Source: an uncultured Lachnospiraceae bacterium
GTDB lineage: Bacteria > Bacillota > Clostridia > Lachnospirales > Lachnospiraceae
Reading direction: 5' to 3'
Assembly (NCBI GenBank): GCA_947626435.1
Contig: CANQSB010000003.1
Span: forward strand, 62,001 to 126,000
Length of the DNA stretch: 64,000 nt
Shown here: piece by piece, positions 54,283 through 64,000 of the stretch
How positions within the stretch are numbered: the stretch's first letter is position 1
How the letters are laid out: the number at the start of each line of letters is the position of its first letter
Position numbers and translations under genes: made by a program
The notes under the pieces: generated by a model
The model's database searches: none
What the model was told of the DNA's origin: nothing
Seen by the model: only the letters and a program-made list of their open reading frames with translations

Positions 54283-56847
54283 ATGAACATTATAAATAAA
54301 GTGTTCGGCACGCACAGCGAACGCGAACTAAAAAGAATTGAACCCATAGTCAAAAAGATAGAAAGCTACCGCGAGGAAATGGGCGCCCTCACAGACGATG
54401 AGCTCCGCGCAAAGACCGCAGAGTTCAAAAAAAGAGTGGCGGAGGGCACAAGCCTTGACGACATACTTCCCGAAGCATACGCGGTAGTCCGCGAGGGAGC
54501 AAAGCGTGTGCTCAATCAGGAGCATTACCGCGTACAGTTGATAGGCGGCATCATTCTTCATCAGGGACGCATTGCCGAGATGAAGACAGGCGAAGGCAAA
54601 ACGCAGACAGCCCTTCTCCCCGCATATCTGAACGCCCTTGAAGGCAAAGGCGTGCACGTAGTCACTGTCAACGACTATCTTGCCAAGCGAGATGCCGAAT
54701 GGATGGGACAAGTACACGAATTTTTAGGCTTGAAGGTCGGCGTCGTGCTGAACGACATGAAACCTGAGGAGCGCCGCGCGGCATACGCCTGCGATATAAC
54801 ATATGTCACAAACAATGAGCTTGGCTTTGATTACCTGCGCGACAATATGGTAATTTACAAAGAACAGCTTGTTTTAAGGGATCTGCACTATGCGATAATC
54901 GACGAGGTGGATTCCGTGCTGATTGATGAGGCGCGGACTCCGCTGATTATATCAGGGCAGAGCAGCAAGTCAACAAAGCTCTACGAAGTATGCGACATAC
55001 TTGCGCGCCAGATGAAACGCGGCGAGGACGTGCCCGAGATGACAAAGATGGATTATGTCATGGGCGTAGAGCAGGAGGAAACAGGCGATTTTGTAGTCAA
55101 TGAAAAGGATAAGGTAGTAAACCTCACGGCGGCAGGCGTTGAAAAGGTTGAAAAATTTTTCCAGATAGAAAATCTTGCCGATCCCGAAAACCTTGAAATC
55201 CAGCACAACATAATCCTGGCTCTGCGTGCACACAACCTTATGTTCCGCGATCAGGACTATGTCGTAAAGGACGACCAGGTACTGATAGTAGACGAGTTTA
55301 CGGGGCGCATTATGCCTGGACGCCGCTACTCAGACGGCTTACATCAGGCAATAGAGGCAAAGGAGCACGTCAAGGTAAAGCGCGAGAGCAAGACCTTGGC
55401 GACAATCACTTTCCAGAACTTTTTCAATAAATTTGACAAAAAGTGCGGCATGACAGGTACGGCGCTCACTGAGGAAAAGGAGTTCCGCGACATATACGGC
55501 ATGGACGTGGTTGAGATACCCACAAACCGCCCCATAGCGCGTACAGACCAGCAGGACAGCGTTTACAAGACGCGCAAAGAAAAGCTCAAAGCAATTGTTG
55601 ACGCGGTTGAGGCGGCTCATTCAAATGGACAGCCCGTGCTTGTCGGTACAATCACTATCGAGGCGAGCGAGGAGCTCAGCAAAATGTTCACAAAGCGCGG
55701 CATACAGCATAAGGTGCTAAACGCAAAGTTCCATGAGCTTGAGGCGGAAATAGTCGCTGATGCGGGGCAGCACGGTGCAGTTACCATTGCCACAAACATG
55801 GCAGGGCGCGGTACTGATATCAAGCTTGACGATGAGGCAAGAGCGGCGGGCGGACTTATGATAGTCGGCACCGAGCGCCACGAGTCAAGGCGTATAGACA
55901 ACCAGCTGCGAGGCCGTTCGGGACGTCAGGGCGATCCAGGCGTGTCAAAATTTTACATTTCACTGGAAGACGATCTGATGCGCCTTTTTGGTTCAGAGCG
56001 TCTGATAAATATGTTTACGGCGCTTGGCATACCCGAAGGACAGGAAATCGAGCACAAGATGCTTACAAGCGCCATAGAAAACGCGCAGAAAAAAATAGAA
56101 AACAACAACTTCGGCATCAGAAAAAACCTGCTTGAATACGACCAGGTAATGAACGAGCAGAGAGAAATCATCTACGAGGAGCGCCGCCGCGTACTGAACG
56201 GCGAGAGTATGCGCGATGCCATTTACAAGATGCTTACGGATATAGTAGAAAGCACGGTAGATACGGCAATCAACGACGACTTAGAGCCACAGGAATGGGA
56301 TTTAAAGGAGCTCAATTCACTTCTCCTGCCAATTGTGCCATTGCGCCCGATAGTACTTGAGCGCATTGACAAAAAGACCAAAAACGGCTTAAAGCACCAG
56401 TTAAAGGAGGAAGCCGTAAAGCTTTATGAGAGCAAGGAAGCGGAATTCCCCGAGCCTGAAAATATCAGGGAGATTGAGCGCGTCATACTTTTAAAGGTAA
56501 TTGACCGCAAGTGGATGGATCACATAGACGATATGGATCAGCTCCGCCAAGGCGTAGGCTTACAGGCATACGGACAGCGCGATCCGCTTGTCGAATATAA
56601 AATGAGCGGCTACGAGATGTTTGACGCCATGACGGCAGGCATCAAGGAAGACACAGTGCGTCTCCTTCTTCACGTCAAAGTAGAGCAGAAGGTGGAGCGC
56701 GAGGAGGTAGCCAAGGTGACAGGCACAAACAAGGACAACACGGTACAGAAGGGACCTGTTAAAAAAGAGGCAAAAATTTATCCAAACGATCCGTGTCCCT
56801 GCGGCAGCGGCAAAAAGTATAAGCAGTGCTGCGGCAGAAACGCATAA
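54283..56847 (+). CDS. secA: Preprotein translocase ATPase SecA
   Basis: The 854-residue motor protein drives export through SecYEG. Walker [12 protein letters not shown] (100-110), Walker B with [13 protein letters not shown], the preprotein-crosslinking domain after residue 220, the second helicase domain ([32 protein letters not shown]) and the C-terminal zinc-binding SEC-C motif ([15 protein letters not shown]) are all present. Length is normal. ATGAGGTAAAAT precedes the start. prfB follows about 60 bases later, an arrangement common in Firmicutes. Confidence 0.98.
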   Translation: MNIINKVFGTHSERELKRIEPIVKKIESYREEMGALTDDELRAKTAEFKKRVAEGTSLDDILPEAYAVVREGAKRVLNQEHYRVQLIGGIILHQGRIAEMKTGEGKTQTALLPAYLNALEGKGVHVVTVNDYLAKRDAEWMGQVHEFLGLKVGVVLNDMKPEERRAAYACDITYVTNNELGFDYLRDNMVIYKEQLVLRDLHYAIIDEVDSVLIDEARTPLIISGQSSKSTKLYEVCDILARQMKRGEDVPEMTKMDYVMGVEQEETGDFVVNEKDKVVNLTAAGVEKVEKFFQIENLADPENLEIQHNIILALRAHNLMFRDQDYVVKDDQVLIVDEFTGRIMPGRRYSDGLHQAIEAKEHVKVKRESKTLATITFQNFFNKFDKKCGMTGTALTEEKEFRDIYGMDVVEIPTNRPIARTDQQDSVYKTRKEKLKAIVDAVEAAHSNGQPVLVGTITIEASEELSKMFTKRGIQHKVLNAKFHELEAEIVADAGQHGAVTIATNMAGRGTDIKLDDEARAAGGLMIVGTERHESRRIDNQLRGRSGRQGDPGVSKFYISLEDDLMRLFGSERLINMFTALGIPEGQEIEHKMLTSAIENAQKKIENNNFGIRKNLLEYDQVMNEQREIIYEERRRVLNGESMRDAIYKMLTDIVESTVDTAINDDLEPQEWDLKELNSLLLPIVPLRPIVLERIDKKTKNGLKHQLKEEAVKLYESKEAEFPEPENIREIERVILLKVIDRKWMDHIDDMDQLRQGVGLQAYGQRDPLVEYKMSGYEMFDAMTAGIKEDTVRLLLHVKVEQKVEREEVAKVTGTNKDNTVQKGPVKKEAKIYPNDPCPCGSGKKYKQCCGRNA

Positions 56848-56909
56848 ATAATCAAAAAGCAAATAATCAAAAAGCCATAAATAAAGCATAAATAAAGGTG
56901 GTGAACGCA

Positions 56910-58026
56910 ATGGTAGAGCTCGACCAGATGAAACAGGAGCTGCAGACCTACGAAAGTCCATTAGCGGAAGTGAGGGATTCACTTTGACCTCGCTAATAAA
57001 GAAAAGCGAATAGAAGAATTAGAGCGTGAAATGGAGGCTCCAGGCTTTTGGGACGATCCAGACCGCTCAAACAAACAGATGCGCGAGCTAAAGCAGTTAA
57101 AAAATGCGGTAGACGAGTGCAACAGTTTAAAATCGCAATACGAGGATATAGAAACCCTCATAGAAATGGGCTACGAAGCAAATGATGCCGAAATGATCCC
57201 CGAAATACGCGAGGAGCTTGACCATTTCATAGAGGAATTTGAGGCTTTGCGCATAAGCACGCTCTTGTCCGATGAATACGACAAATGCAATGCGATATTA
57301 AAGCTAAACGCAGGCGCAGGCGGCACAGAAAGCTGCGACTGGGCAGGCATGCTGTACCGCATGTACACAAGATGGGCGGAGCGCAAAGGCTTTACAATAG
57401 ACGTGCTCGACTTTTTGGACGGCGACGAGGCCGGCATAAAATCCATAACCTTTCAGGTAAATGGCGAAAACGCCTACGGCTATCTAAAATCCGAAAAAGG
57501 CGTACACCGCCTTGTACGAATTTCTCCATTTAACGCCCAAGGCAAACGCCAGACCTCATTCGTATCACTTGACGTAATGCCCGACATAGAGGAGGATTTA
57601 GACGTTGAAATAAACGACGACGATTTGCGCATAGACACTTACCGAAGCAGCGGCGCAGGCGGACAGCACATAAACAAGACCTCATCAGCAGTCCGCATCA
57701 CCCACATACCCACAGGCACAGTAGTCCAATGCCAGAACGAGCGCTCACAGTTCCAAAACAAGGACAAAGCGATGCAGATGCTGAAAGCAAAGCTCTATCT
57801 GCTGAAACAGGAGGCAAACGCCGAAAAACTCTCCGACATACGCGGCGAAGTGAAAGAAATCGGCTGGGGCAACCAAATCCGCTCATACGTAATGCAGCCC
57901 TATACCCTAGTAAAAGATCACAGAACCGACTTTGAAACAGGCAACGTAGACGCCGTAATGGACGGAGCTTTAGACGGTTTTATCAATGCGTATTTGAAAT
58001 GGAAAAACGCAAAAGCAGCGGTTTAA
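56910..58026 (+). CDS. prfB: Peptide chain release factor 2, with programmed +1 frameshift
   Basis: The first 25 codons from ATG 56910 (MVELDQMKQELQTYESPLAE) end at CTT TGA C (56982-56988). Reading continues in the +1 frame from GAC 56986 to the stop at 58026, giving a 371-residue protein. AGGG (56973-56976) just upstream serves as the internal Shine-Dalgarno-like stimulator. The GGQ peptidyl-transfer motif (SSGAGGQHINKTSSA) and the stop-recognition SPF in VRISPFNAQGKRQ mark it as RF2. This is the classic autoregulation in which low RF2 favours the shift at its own TGA stop. AAAGGTGGTG is the ribosome binding site. Confidence 0.97.
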
Positions 58027-58057
58027 ATATGCTGTTTTGCATGTTTGATTTTATTGG

Positions 58058-58106
58058 GGCTGTCGCATTAGGAAAATGAAATTCCTTAATGCGACAGTCT
58101 TTTTAT
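58058..58106 (+). terminator. Terminator after prfB (bidirectional)
   Basis: GGCTGTCGCATTAGGAA pairs with TTCCTTAATGCGACAGTC over a short loop and is followed by TTTTTAT. It lies between convergent prfB and queT. The arms match the inverted repeat at 30003. Confidence 0.85.
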
Positions 58107-58117
58107 AGTTAAAAGCT

Positions 58118-58651
58118 TTATACCTTTACAGGAAAAATATATCTGCGGTAACGCATAAGCGCCTGCTGTAAAAGTAAGCCCAGCACCTCGCAGGATATGA
58201 CCTCGCCTGCGCCTACAGTCAGCATAAAGTAAGGAATTGACCCCTCAATGTGGTATACATATGCCAATACGAAAGGAACGATTAAAGTATTGGCTATGAT
58301 TGGCGGTAATGGAGTAAGCCACTTCTGCCAGCAACGCGCATTATCCGATACTTTCATATTCCGGAAGCGGCGCCCGATAAGGTATGTGCCTACAGCGCCT
58401 ATCAAAGTCGCAATGCTGCCAAACAGCACGTCAAGAGGAAGACAGCCTGTCAGTATGTTTGCTAAAATACATCCTACAAACAGTCCAGGGATTGCCGCGG
58501 GAGTAAAAAAGGGAAGGATGGTGAGCGCTTCCGAGAAACGGATTTGGACGGCGTAGCTTGCAAGTCCTAAGCTTGCAGCTAGCTCTGTAAGCACTACATA
58601 AAGAGCAGCGATGACCGCTGCGTGAACGAGGTACGATACTTTTTGATTCAT
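58118..58651 (-). CDS. queT: QueT-family ECF transporter substrate-binding subunit
   Basis: The 177-residue membrane protein has about five hydrophobic helices and family segments YAVQIRFSEALTILPFF, TPAAIPGLFVGCILANIL and CLPLDVLFGSIATLIGAVGTYL. QueT proteins are the specificity subunits of energy-coupling-factor transporters for queuosine precursors such as preQ1. This assignment is supported by a preQ1 riboswitch directly upstream. The shared ECF energising module must be encoded elsewhere. Confidence 0.93.
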   Translation of the reverse strand: MNQKVSYLVHAAVIAALYVVLTELAASLGLASYAVQIRFSEALTILPFFTPAAIPGLFVGCILANILTGCLPLDVLFGSIATLIGAVGTYLIGRRFRNMKVSDNARCWQKWLTPLPPIIANTLIVPFVLAYVYHIEGSIPYFMLTVGAGEVISCEVLGLLLQQALMRYRRYIFPVKV

Positions 58652-58656
58652 TTTTT

Positions 58657-58702
58657 TCTCTCCTTTAGTTTTGTTTTAGGTGAGGAAGGTCTCGAACTCA
58701 CC
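58657..58702 (-). ncRNA. preQ1-I riboswitch for queT
   Basis: On the - strand GGTGAG, the loop TTCGAGACCTTC and CTCACC form the P1 hairpin; the A-rich TAAAACAAAACTAAAGGAG then pairs back into the loop and includes the queT ribosome binding site. This is the standard preQ1-I pseudoknot layout, so ligand binding should block translation. A further hairpin (58712-58737, CGCTGAA with TTCAGCG) precedes it. Confidence 0.85.
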
Positions 58703-58844
58703 GCATATTGCCGCTGAATGTCCAAATGGCTTCAGCGAGTACCAATATAGCATATATGAATAAAAAATGCAAGCCGAAATGCGGAATGTAAATATGGTTG
58801 GAAAGGCATTTTAATTGGCAGTAGATTTATTTGCACAAGGGTGG

Positions 58845-58850
58845 TATAAT
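58845..58850 (+). promoter_or_regulatory. Extended -10 promoter for sulfhydrylase gene
   Basis: TGGTATAAT is an extended -10 box with no clear -35. It gives a leader of about 75 bases that contains TTGCAATTACCTGAATTGCA, a small inverted repeat. Confidence 0.5.
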
Positions 58851-58931
58851 AATAACGGAAAATTTTGGACGGCCTATAGGACGTTTTGCAATTACCTGAA
58901 TTGCATCAAAAAATTGAAAGGAGAAAGATTA

Positions 58932-60215
58932 ATGAACAATTATTCAATAGGAACAGAATGTGTGCAGGGAGGCTATACCCCCGCAAACGGAGAGCCAAGG
59001 CAGATACCGATAGTGCAGTCTACCACATTCCGTTATTCAACCAGCGAGGACATGGGAAAATTATTTGACCTGGAGGCTTCCGGATATTTTTACACCAGAC
59101 TGCAGAACCCGACGAATGACATGGTGGCTGCCAAGATAGCGGCATTGGAGGGCGGCAGCGCGGCAATGCTCACGTCTTCGGGACAGGCGGCTAATTTCAT
59201 GGCGCTTTTTAACATATGTGAGGCGGGAAGTCATATCGTGGCTTCATCATCCATATATGGAGGGACATTCAATCTGATTTCCGTTACAATGGCGAAGATG
59301 GGAATACAGGCGACATTTATTTCACCCGACTGCACTGACGAGGAGCTTGATGCCGCGTTTAGGGAGAATACAAGGGCGGTATTCGGGGAAACAATCGCCA
59401 ATCCCGCGCTCACAGTGCTTGATATAGAAAAGTTTGCTCATGCGGCACATAAGCATGGTGTGCCTATTATCGTGGACAATACCTTCCCAACGCCCGTAAA
59501 CTGCAGACCGATTGAATGGGGAGCCGATATCGTAACTCATTCTACGACTAAGTATATGGACGGACATGGCGTGGCTGTAGGCGGGGCGATTGTCGATTCG
59601 GGCAAATTTGACTGGATGGCGCATGCCGATAAATTCCCGGGACTTTGCACGCCTGATGAATCCTACCATGGCATAACGTATGCGGAGAAATTCGGGAAAG
59701 AGGGTGCATTTATCACAAAAGCGACATCGCAGCTTATGCGCGATTTGGGCTGCATACAGTCGCCGCAGCATGCGTTTTACCTGAATATGGGCTTGGAATC
59801 CCTGCATGTGAGGATGCCTAAGCATGTGGAAAACGGTCAGGCAGTAGCTGAGTTTTTGGCGGCGCATCCCAAAGTGGAGAGCGTTAATTATTCGGGTTTA
59901 AAAACGGATAAATATTATGAGCGCGCGCAGAAGTACCTGCCCAAGGGCGGCTGCGGCGTAGTGTCCTTTGAATTAAAGGGCGGGAAGGCCGCAGCGGAAA
60001 GCTTTATGAAGGCGTTGAAGCTGGCGGCTATCGAAACGCATGTCGCTGATGCGAGAACATGCTGTTTAAATCCCGCAACCTCTACGCACAGGCAGATGAA
60101 CGAGGAGCAGCTAAAGGAGGCGGGCGTACCTGCGGGGCTCATCCGCATTTCATGTGGGCTGGAGGATAAGGAAGACTTGATTGCGGATTTGGCGCAGGCT
60201 TTGGATTCGATTTAG
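58932..60215 (+). CDS. metY: O-acetylhomoserine sulfhydrylase (Cys/Met metabolism PLP enzyme)
   Basis: ATG 58932 (MNNYSIGTECVQGGYTP) has AAAGGAGAAAG just upstream; the longer frame from 58815 covers the promoter and is rejected. The 427-residue protein is a fold-type I PLP enzyme: SGQAANFMALFN binds the cofactor phosphate, VPIIVDNTFPTP holds the pyridine-binding Asp, and ADIVTHSTTKYMDGHG the Schiff-base Lys. Length and IPIVQSTTFRY fit O-acetylhomoserine aminocarboxypropyltransferase, which makes homocysteine or methionine from O-acetylhomoserine and sulfide or methanethiol. Confidence 0.9.
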   Translation: MNNYSIGTECVQGGYTPANGEPRQIPIVQSTTFRYSTSEDMGKLFDLEASGYFYTRLQNPTNDMVAAKIAALEGGSAAMLTSSGQAANFMALFNICEAGSHIVASSSIYGGTFNLISVTMAKMGIQATFISPDCTDEELDAAFRENTRAVFGETIANPALTVLDIEKFAHAAHKHGVPIIVDNTFPTPVNCRPIEWGADIVTHSTTKYMDGHGVAVGGAIVDSGKFDWMAHADKFPGLCTPDESYHGITYAEKFGKEGAFITKATSQLMRDLGCIQSPQHAFYLNMGLESLHVRMPKHVENGQAVAEFLAAHPKVESVNYSGLKTDKYYERAQKYLPKGGCGVVSFELKGGKAAAESFMKALKLAAIETHVADARTCCLNPATSTHRQMNEEQLKEAGVPAGLIRISCGLEDKEDLIADLAQALDSI

Positions 60216-60235
60216 AAAATGTTTAGTTTATATGA

Positions 60236-60272
60236 AAAACCGCTGGTCTATATTAAGGGGCAGCGGTTTTTT
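60236..60272 (+). terminator. Terminator after metY
   Basis: AAAACCGCTG pairs with CAGCGGTTTT over a 15-base loop and ends in six T. Confidence 0.85.
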
Positions 60273-60345
60273 GTTGCTGAAAATGTAGATAGGTAAGCAT
60301 GCTTTATAAATGGTCGAAAATGCATATTTTTTTAAAGGTTTTAAA

Positions 60346-60376
60346 TTGACATATTCACCAAAATGTATAATAATAT
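60346..60376 (+). promoter_or_regulatory. Promoter of CUT1 transporter operon
   Basis: A consensus TTGACA at 60346-60351 is followed by overlapping -10 candidates in TATAATAATAT (60366-60376), giving spacers of 14 to 19 bases. The region is about 70 bases upstream of the first permease gene. Confidence 0.6.
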
Positions 60377-60438
60377 TAATATAAATGACGAAAAAGTGTA
60401 CAAAATCACTTAATCAAGTAGTCAGGAGGGGATATTTT

Positions 60439-61428
60439 ATGAGTAATTCTACATCTGCCGCCAAGACAAAGAAGGAGATGCGCCAGTATCAGCGACAGCA
60501 CAACTCTTGGAAAAAGGCATTCCACCAGCATGGCTGGCTGTACGCGATGCTTATTCCGGGCGTGGTATGGATGCTGATTTTCTGTTATCTGCCGATGGGC
60601 GGCCTTGTTATGGCTTTCGAGAATTTCAGCCCTTACGCGGGCAACGGCATCGTTGAATGTCTGGTTAAGAGCCCGAAGGTCGGATTTGACAACTTTAAGC
60701 TTCTGTTTACGGGAGCGGATTTCTTTAATCTGCTGCGGAATACGCTTGCTATTTCGTTTGCGAATCTTTTAATCGCGTTTCCGATGCCGATTATTCTGGC
60801 GCTGATTTTAAACGAGCTGCGCTGTATGTGGTTTAAGCGTTTTTCACAGACGCTCGTATACATACCGCACTTTATCTCGCTGGTAATCGTGGCTACCTTG
60901 ACATTTCAGCTGTTCAACTCTACAGACGGCGTGGTTTACAACATGATCGCGCAGGTGGTGGGCAGGGCAAACGCGCCTGACATACTTTCAAGCCCGAAGC
61001 TGTTTGTGCCGCTGATTCTGGGACAGAATATCTGGAAGGAAACAGGCTACGGCACTATCATATATCTTGCGGCGCTCACAAGCGTGGATCCGGAGCTGCT
61101 TGAGGCGGCTAAGATTGACGGCGCTAACCGCTGGAATCTGCTGTGGCACATTACTCTGCCGACAATCCGCAGCACTATCGTAATAATGCTGATTATGAAG
61201 GTCGGAAGCCTGCTGAATACAGGATATGAGCAGATTTTCCTGATGCAGAACGCTATGAACCGCAGCGTTTCCGAAGTGTTTGATACTTATGTGTATAACC
61301 GCGGCGTATCGCAGGGGCAGTATTCGCTTGCCACTACCGCAGGCCTCTTTAAGTCTATCGTGAGCCTGATTATGGTGCTGGGAGCAAATAAGATTTCAAA
61401 GATGCTCGGCGAGACCGGATTATATTAA
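60439..61428 (+). CDS. CUT1 ABC transporter permease, LplB type
   Basis: ATG 60439 has AGGAGGGG upstream; the upstream in-frame ATG at 60385 has none. The 329-residue protein has six predicted membrane helices and the EAA loop EAAKIDGANRWNLLWHITLP that contacts the ATPase. GWLYAMLIPGVVWMLIFCYL and the final NKISKMLGETGLY are typical of the LplB/polysaccharide permease group, which usually uses an unlinked ATPase of MsmK type. It forms an operon with the next two genes. Substrate unknown, most likely an oligosaccharide. Confidence 0.93.
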   Translation: MSNSTSAAKTKKEMRQYQRQHNSWKKAFHQHGWLYAMLIPGVVWMLIFCYLPMGGLVMAFENFSPYAGNGIVECLVKSPKVGFDNFKLLFTGADFFNLLRNTLAISFANLLIAFPMPIILALILNELRCMWFKRFSQTLVYIPHFISLVIVATLTFQLFNSTDGVVYNMIAQVVGRANAPDILSSPKLFVPLILGQNIWKETGYGTIIYLAALTSVDPELLEAAKIDGANRWNLLWHITLPTIRSTIVIMLIMKVGSLLNTGYEQIFLMQNAMNRSVSEVFDTYVYNRGVSQGQYSLATTAGLFKSIVSLIMVLGANKISKMLGETGLY

Positions 61429-61444
61429 GCGGGGGGTGCAGAAA

Positions 61445-62362
61445 ATGACTAAAATCAAAGATAATAAAGCTCATGGCAGCAAAATAAAGCGCAGCCCCGG
61501 CGATCAGGCTGTCCAGATTATACTTTACATAATAGTAGCCGCCTGCGCGCTTGTCTGCGTGCTGCCTTTCCTGTATGTGTTCGGGGCGTCATTCGCTACC
61601 GAGCGCGAGATTATAGAGCGTCCGTTCTTTATTATACCGCATGACTTTTCGCTCAATGCCTATGTATATATTATACGTGACGGCGCTGTATTCAGGGGTT
61701 TGAAGAACTCACTGATAGTGACTGTAGTAGGTACACTCATCAATATGTTTGTGTCATGCACTATGGCGTATCCGCTGTCCCGCCCTTATTTAAAGGGACG
61801 CAACTTCTTTATGAATATGGTTATCATAATCATGCTTTTCAGCGGCGGTATGGTGCCCAGCTACCTTTTGATATCGCAGGTGCTTCACCTGAGAAATACT
61901 TTCTGGGCTTTGTGGCTTCCGGGAGCGATGAGCGCTTTCAATATGATTATCATTAAGAATTATTTCCAGGGTCTGCCTATGGAACTGGAGGAGGCTGCGG
62001 TCATCGATGGTTCAAATGACTTAAAGACGTTTGTGCGCATTATCCTGCCGCTTTCAGGACCTGTGCTTGCGTCAGTGTCTTTGTTCTACGCAGTCGGGCA
62101 TTGGAACTCATACTTCAGCGCGATGATGTACATAAGCGATTCAAAGCTTGAGGTAGTGCAGATTGTGCTTCGCCGTATTATTTTCCTGACAGGAAGCTTT
62201 GCGGAGGACGCGGGCTTTGACTGGGGCGCGGCAGGCAGCCCGCCTACAAAGGCAGTGCGCATGGCTACTACGGTAGTTGCTACGGTACCTATTCTGATTG
62301 TTTACCCGTTTATACAGAAGTTCTTTACGGCGGGCGTAATGGTTGGTTCTGTCAAGGGTTAA
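61445..62362 (+). CDS. CUT1 ABC transporter permease, LplC/YtcP type
   Basis: The start is ATG 61445, seven bases after GCGGGGGGT; GTG 61436 is possible. The product of 305 residues has six membrane helices and the EAA loop EEAAVIDGSNDLKTFVRIILP-like segment around residue 195. FVFGASFATEREIIERPFFI-type N-terminal and VGSVKG C-terminal ends match the LplC group that pairs with LplB permeases. The binding protein gene follows after 75 bases containing a small CAGCCGTATGGCTG hairpin. Confidence 0.92.
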   Translation: MTKIKDNKAHGSKIKRSPGDQAVQIILYIIVAACALVCVLPFLYVFGASFATEREIIERPFFIIPHDFSLNAYVYIIRDGAVFRGLKNSLIVTVVGTLINMFVSCTMAYPLSRPYLKGRNFFMNMVIIIMLFSGGMVPSYLLISQVLHLRNTFWALWLPGAMSAFNMIIIKNYFQGLPMELEEAAVIDGSNDLKTFVRIILPLSGPVLASVSLFYAVGHWNSYFSAMMYISDSKLEVVQIVLRRIIFLTGSFAEDAGFDWGAAGSPPTKAVRMATTVVATVPILIVYPFIQKFFTAGVMVGSVKG

Positions 62363-62437
62363 TTGGCAGCATATAAAAACGTACCGATCAGCCGTATGGC
62401 TGTGAAGTAATATATTTTTTAACAGGAGGATGTAAAA

Positions 62438-64000
62438 ATGAAAAAGCGTGTATTAGCATTAGTAATGTCAGCGGCAATGGTTGCTTCTGTGCTTACAGCG
62501 TGTGGCGGCGGTTCAAGCAGCACACCTGCGGCGGATTCAAACTCAAGCTCGTCTGACGCAAATGCTTCAAGCACAGGCGAAGCCACAGAAACAAACACTA
62601 CTGAGGCTTCCAATGAAACAGCAGATGCGGGTAACGGTGAAAAGGCAGTTATCAGCATGATGGTTCCGTCTTACTTTGGCAGTGAGATGGATTCGAGCAG
62701 GGCAAACGTAGACCAGATTATACAGGCATATGAGGATTACACAGGCGTGTCTGTAAACTGGACCTTTTCAGCAAGCGATGCGTATGGCGATACCTTTAAC
62801 CTCGCATTGATGGACCGCGAGAACATTCCGATGGTTATGGCGGCTACGGGTTCTATTTCAGGTACTGTAATTCAGGCTGCACAGCAGGGCGCATTCTGGG
62901 ATTTGAAGCCGTTTTTGGACAGCGGTGATTATCCTTACCTTGCACAGGCTCCCCAGAATGTATATGATATGCTGACGGTAAACGGGCAGATTGTAGGTAT
63001 TCCCAAGCTTCGTAACACAGGCCGTTATGGTTTGAGCTACCGCAAGGACTGGGCTGAGGCTGTAGGCGTTACCTCTGTTCCCAAGACGGTTGACGAGGTT
63101 TATGATTTGCTTTACAAGTTTACCTACGAAGATCCTGATGGAAACGGCAAGGACGATACATACGGCATGGAGTCTGTAGGTGAGTACACAGGCTGGATGG
63201 ATATTATCCAGACTTGGTTTGGCTGCGGCTACGGCTGGGTTGAGAAGGACGGAGATTTAGTTCCTGTACATGAGACAGACGAGTACAAGGAAGCGCTTGA
63301 CTGGATGAAGAAGCTTTATGATGACGGCTTAATCCGCAAGGATTTTGTTACGGTTCAGACAAGCGACTGGGGCCAGGCAGTTCAGAGAGGCGAGGCAGGG
63401 AGCATTGTTGACTGTCTTGACAGCGCGGGACGTCGTGCATGGCTGTACTTTATCAACAACAATGTTGCAAGCGTTACAAATCCTGACGAGATAGCAAGCA
63501 TGGAGCTTGTAGGTCCTGTCAATGACCACACAGCAGCCGTACAGGTTTACAACGGTTACTTCTTAATCACAAAGGACGGCGCTAAGACAGAGGACGATGT
63601 AAAGAACTGCTTAAAGTTCCTCGATCAGATGAACTCTGTAGAGATGAGGGCTCTTGCTGACTACGGTATTGAAGGTCTTACTTATGAAATAGGTGAAGAC
63701 GGCGGCGCGGTTATGCATGAGGATCTCGAGCAGGCTAACTATCCTCACCAGGGCTTAAATCAGGCTGTTGCATATATTCCTTACATCTTGGACGGAACAG
63801 TAGGCGCGGCAAAGACAGAGCCGTATATAGCTTGCGATGAGGCAATGGAGAGATCGGCTGCGAAGGCTGTATTCAATCCCGCTGAGCAATATCTGACAAC
63901 ATCTGAGGCTAATGCCAACTATGGCACAATTTTAGCTCAGACTATCAGCGACGCGCGTACACAGTACATCACAGGCGCGATTGACTGGGACGGCTTCCAG
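62438..64000 (+). CDS. CUT1 sugar-binding lipoprotein, 3' end outside window
   Basis: ATG 62438 follows AGGAGG. The frame runs through the window end, giving 521 residues of a longer protein. It has a lipoprotein signal (VLALVMSAAMVASVLTACGG) and a Ser/Asn/Thr-rich linker. The mature part matches the large LipO-type binding proteins that accompany LplB/LplC (ISMMVPSYFGSEMD, GIPKLRNTGRYGLSYRKDW). DPDGNGKDDTYG is the calcium-binding loop commonly found in this group. Ligand unknown; likely the sugar imported by the two permeases. Confidence 0.93.
   Translation, partial: MKKRVLALVMSAAMVASVLTACGGGSSSTPAADSNSSSSDANASSTGEATETNTTEASNETADAGNGEKAVISMMVPSYFGSEMDSSRANVDQIIQAYEDYTGVSVNWTFSASDAYGDTFNLALMDRENIPMVMAATGSISGTVIQAAQQGAFWDLKPFLDSGDYPYLAQAPQNVYDMLTVNGQIVGIPKLRNTGRYGLSYRKDWAEAVGVTSVPKTVDEVYDLLYKFTYEDPDGNGKDDTYGMESVGEYTGWMDIIQTWFGCGYGWVEKDGDLVPVHETDEYKEALDWMKKLYDDGLIRKDFVTVQTSDWGQAVQRGEAGSIVDCLDSAGRRAWLYFINNNVASVTNPDEIASMELVGPVNDHTAAVQVYNGYFLITKDGAKTEDDVKNCLKFLDQMNSVEMRALADYGIEGLTYEIGEDGGAVMHEDLEQANYPHQGLNQAVAYIPYILDGTVGAAKTEPYIACDEAMERSAAKAVFNPAEQYLTTSEANANYGTILAQTISDARTQYITGAIDWDGFQ

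Noticed and set aside
58815..58931. Longer N-terminus for the O-acetylhomoserine sulfhydrylase
   Set aside because: This stretch contains the promoter and leader; the ribosome binding site supports ATG 58932.

Overview
The window looks like a chromosomal segment of a gut-type Lachnospiraceae (Firmicutes, Clostridia). The signs are strong AGGAGG-type ribosome binding sites, frequent TTG and GTG starts, LplB/LplC/lipoprotein CUT1 sugar transport genes, a prfB gene with the usual in-frame TGA frameshift, a preQ1 riboswitch before queT, and an intracellular galactan/galactose pathway. This assignment is inference from gene content; no rRNA or tRNA gene was seen.

Layout. (1) About 1-17.9 kb: a surface-glycan or glycoconjugate modification cluster on the + strand. 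It holds a HAD-type hydrolase (cut by the window start), a radical SAM enzyme, a ParB-like protein, three GT32-type glycosyltransferases, an FkbM methyltransferase, a sulfatase-like protein, GT4 and Gtf3-like glycosyltransferases, a methyltransferase lacking a normal start, a 779-residue multidomain cytidylyltransferase, and two xylose-isomerase-like TIM barrels. Its most unusual property is that about ten unrelated catalytic domains carry what looks like the same ~110-residue Rossmann-like module. The part from about 2.8 to 11.8 kb is visibly more AT-rich than the rest. (2) 17.9-23.4 kb, - strand: a sugar-binding lipoprotein followed by a 1301-residue sensor (dCache-HAMP-PAS-GGDEF-HisKA-HATPase-REC). 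(3) 23.5-31.4 kb: a KDG-kinase-like sugar kinase, a HAD phosphatase, a DUF1349 protein, an OmpR/HK two-component system followed by a flavodoxin and a radical SAM/SPASM enzyme, and a QueG-like iron-sulfur protein behind a structured leader. (4) 31.4-49.6 kb: galactan use (GH53 galactanase, galK, galT, GH2 beta-galactosidase, a 612-residue unknown), interrupted by an AlbA_2/Schlafen-type regulator containing an 11-bp tandem repeat and by an AlwI-type restriction-modification cassette bracketed by two copies of a 257-bp palindromic repeat. (5) 49.7-53.5 kb: a cobalamin riboswitch with its terminator, an IS110 element with a likely bridge-RNA region, and a lipoprotein CbiK cobaltochelatase now separated from that riboswitch. 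(6) 53.6-64 kb: nitroreductase, secA, prfB, preQ1 riboswitch plus queT, an O-acetylhomoserine sulfhydrylase, and a CUT1 ABC transporter whose binding protein runs off the window.

How it fits together. GH53, GH2, GalK and GalT form a complete cytoplasmic route from beta-1,4-galacto-oligosaccharides to Glc-1-P/UDP-Gal, with sugar transport and sensing genes elsewhere in the window. The glycan cluster plausibly makes a phosphate-containing, methylated surface polymer. Candidate undescribed items are the shared Rossmann module, the repeat-bracketed R-M cassette and its cruciform repeat, a hairpin repeat family with a common tail motif in front of several genes, and the variant cobalamin-riboswitch-like leader before the QueG-like gene.
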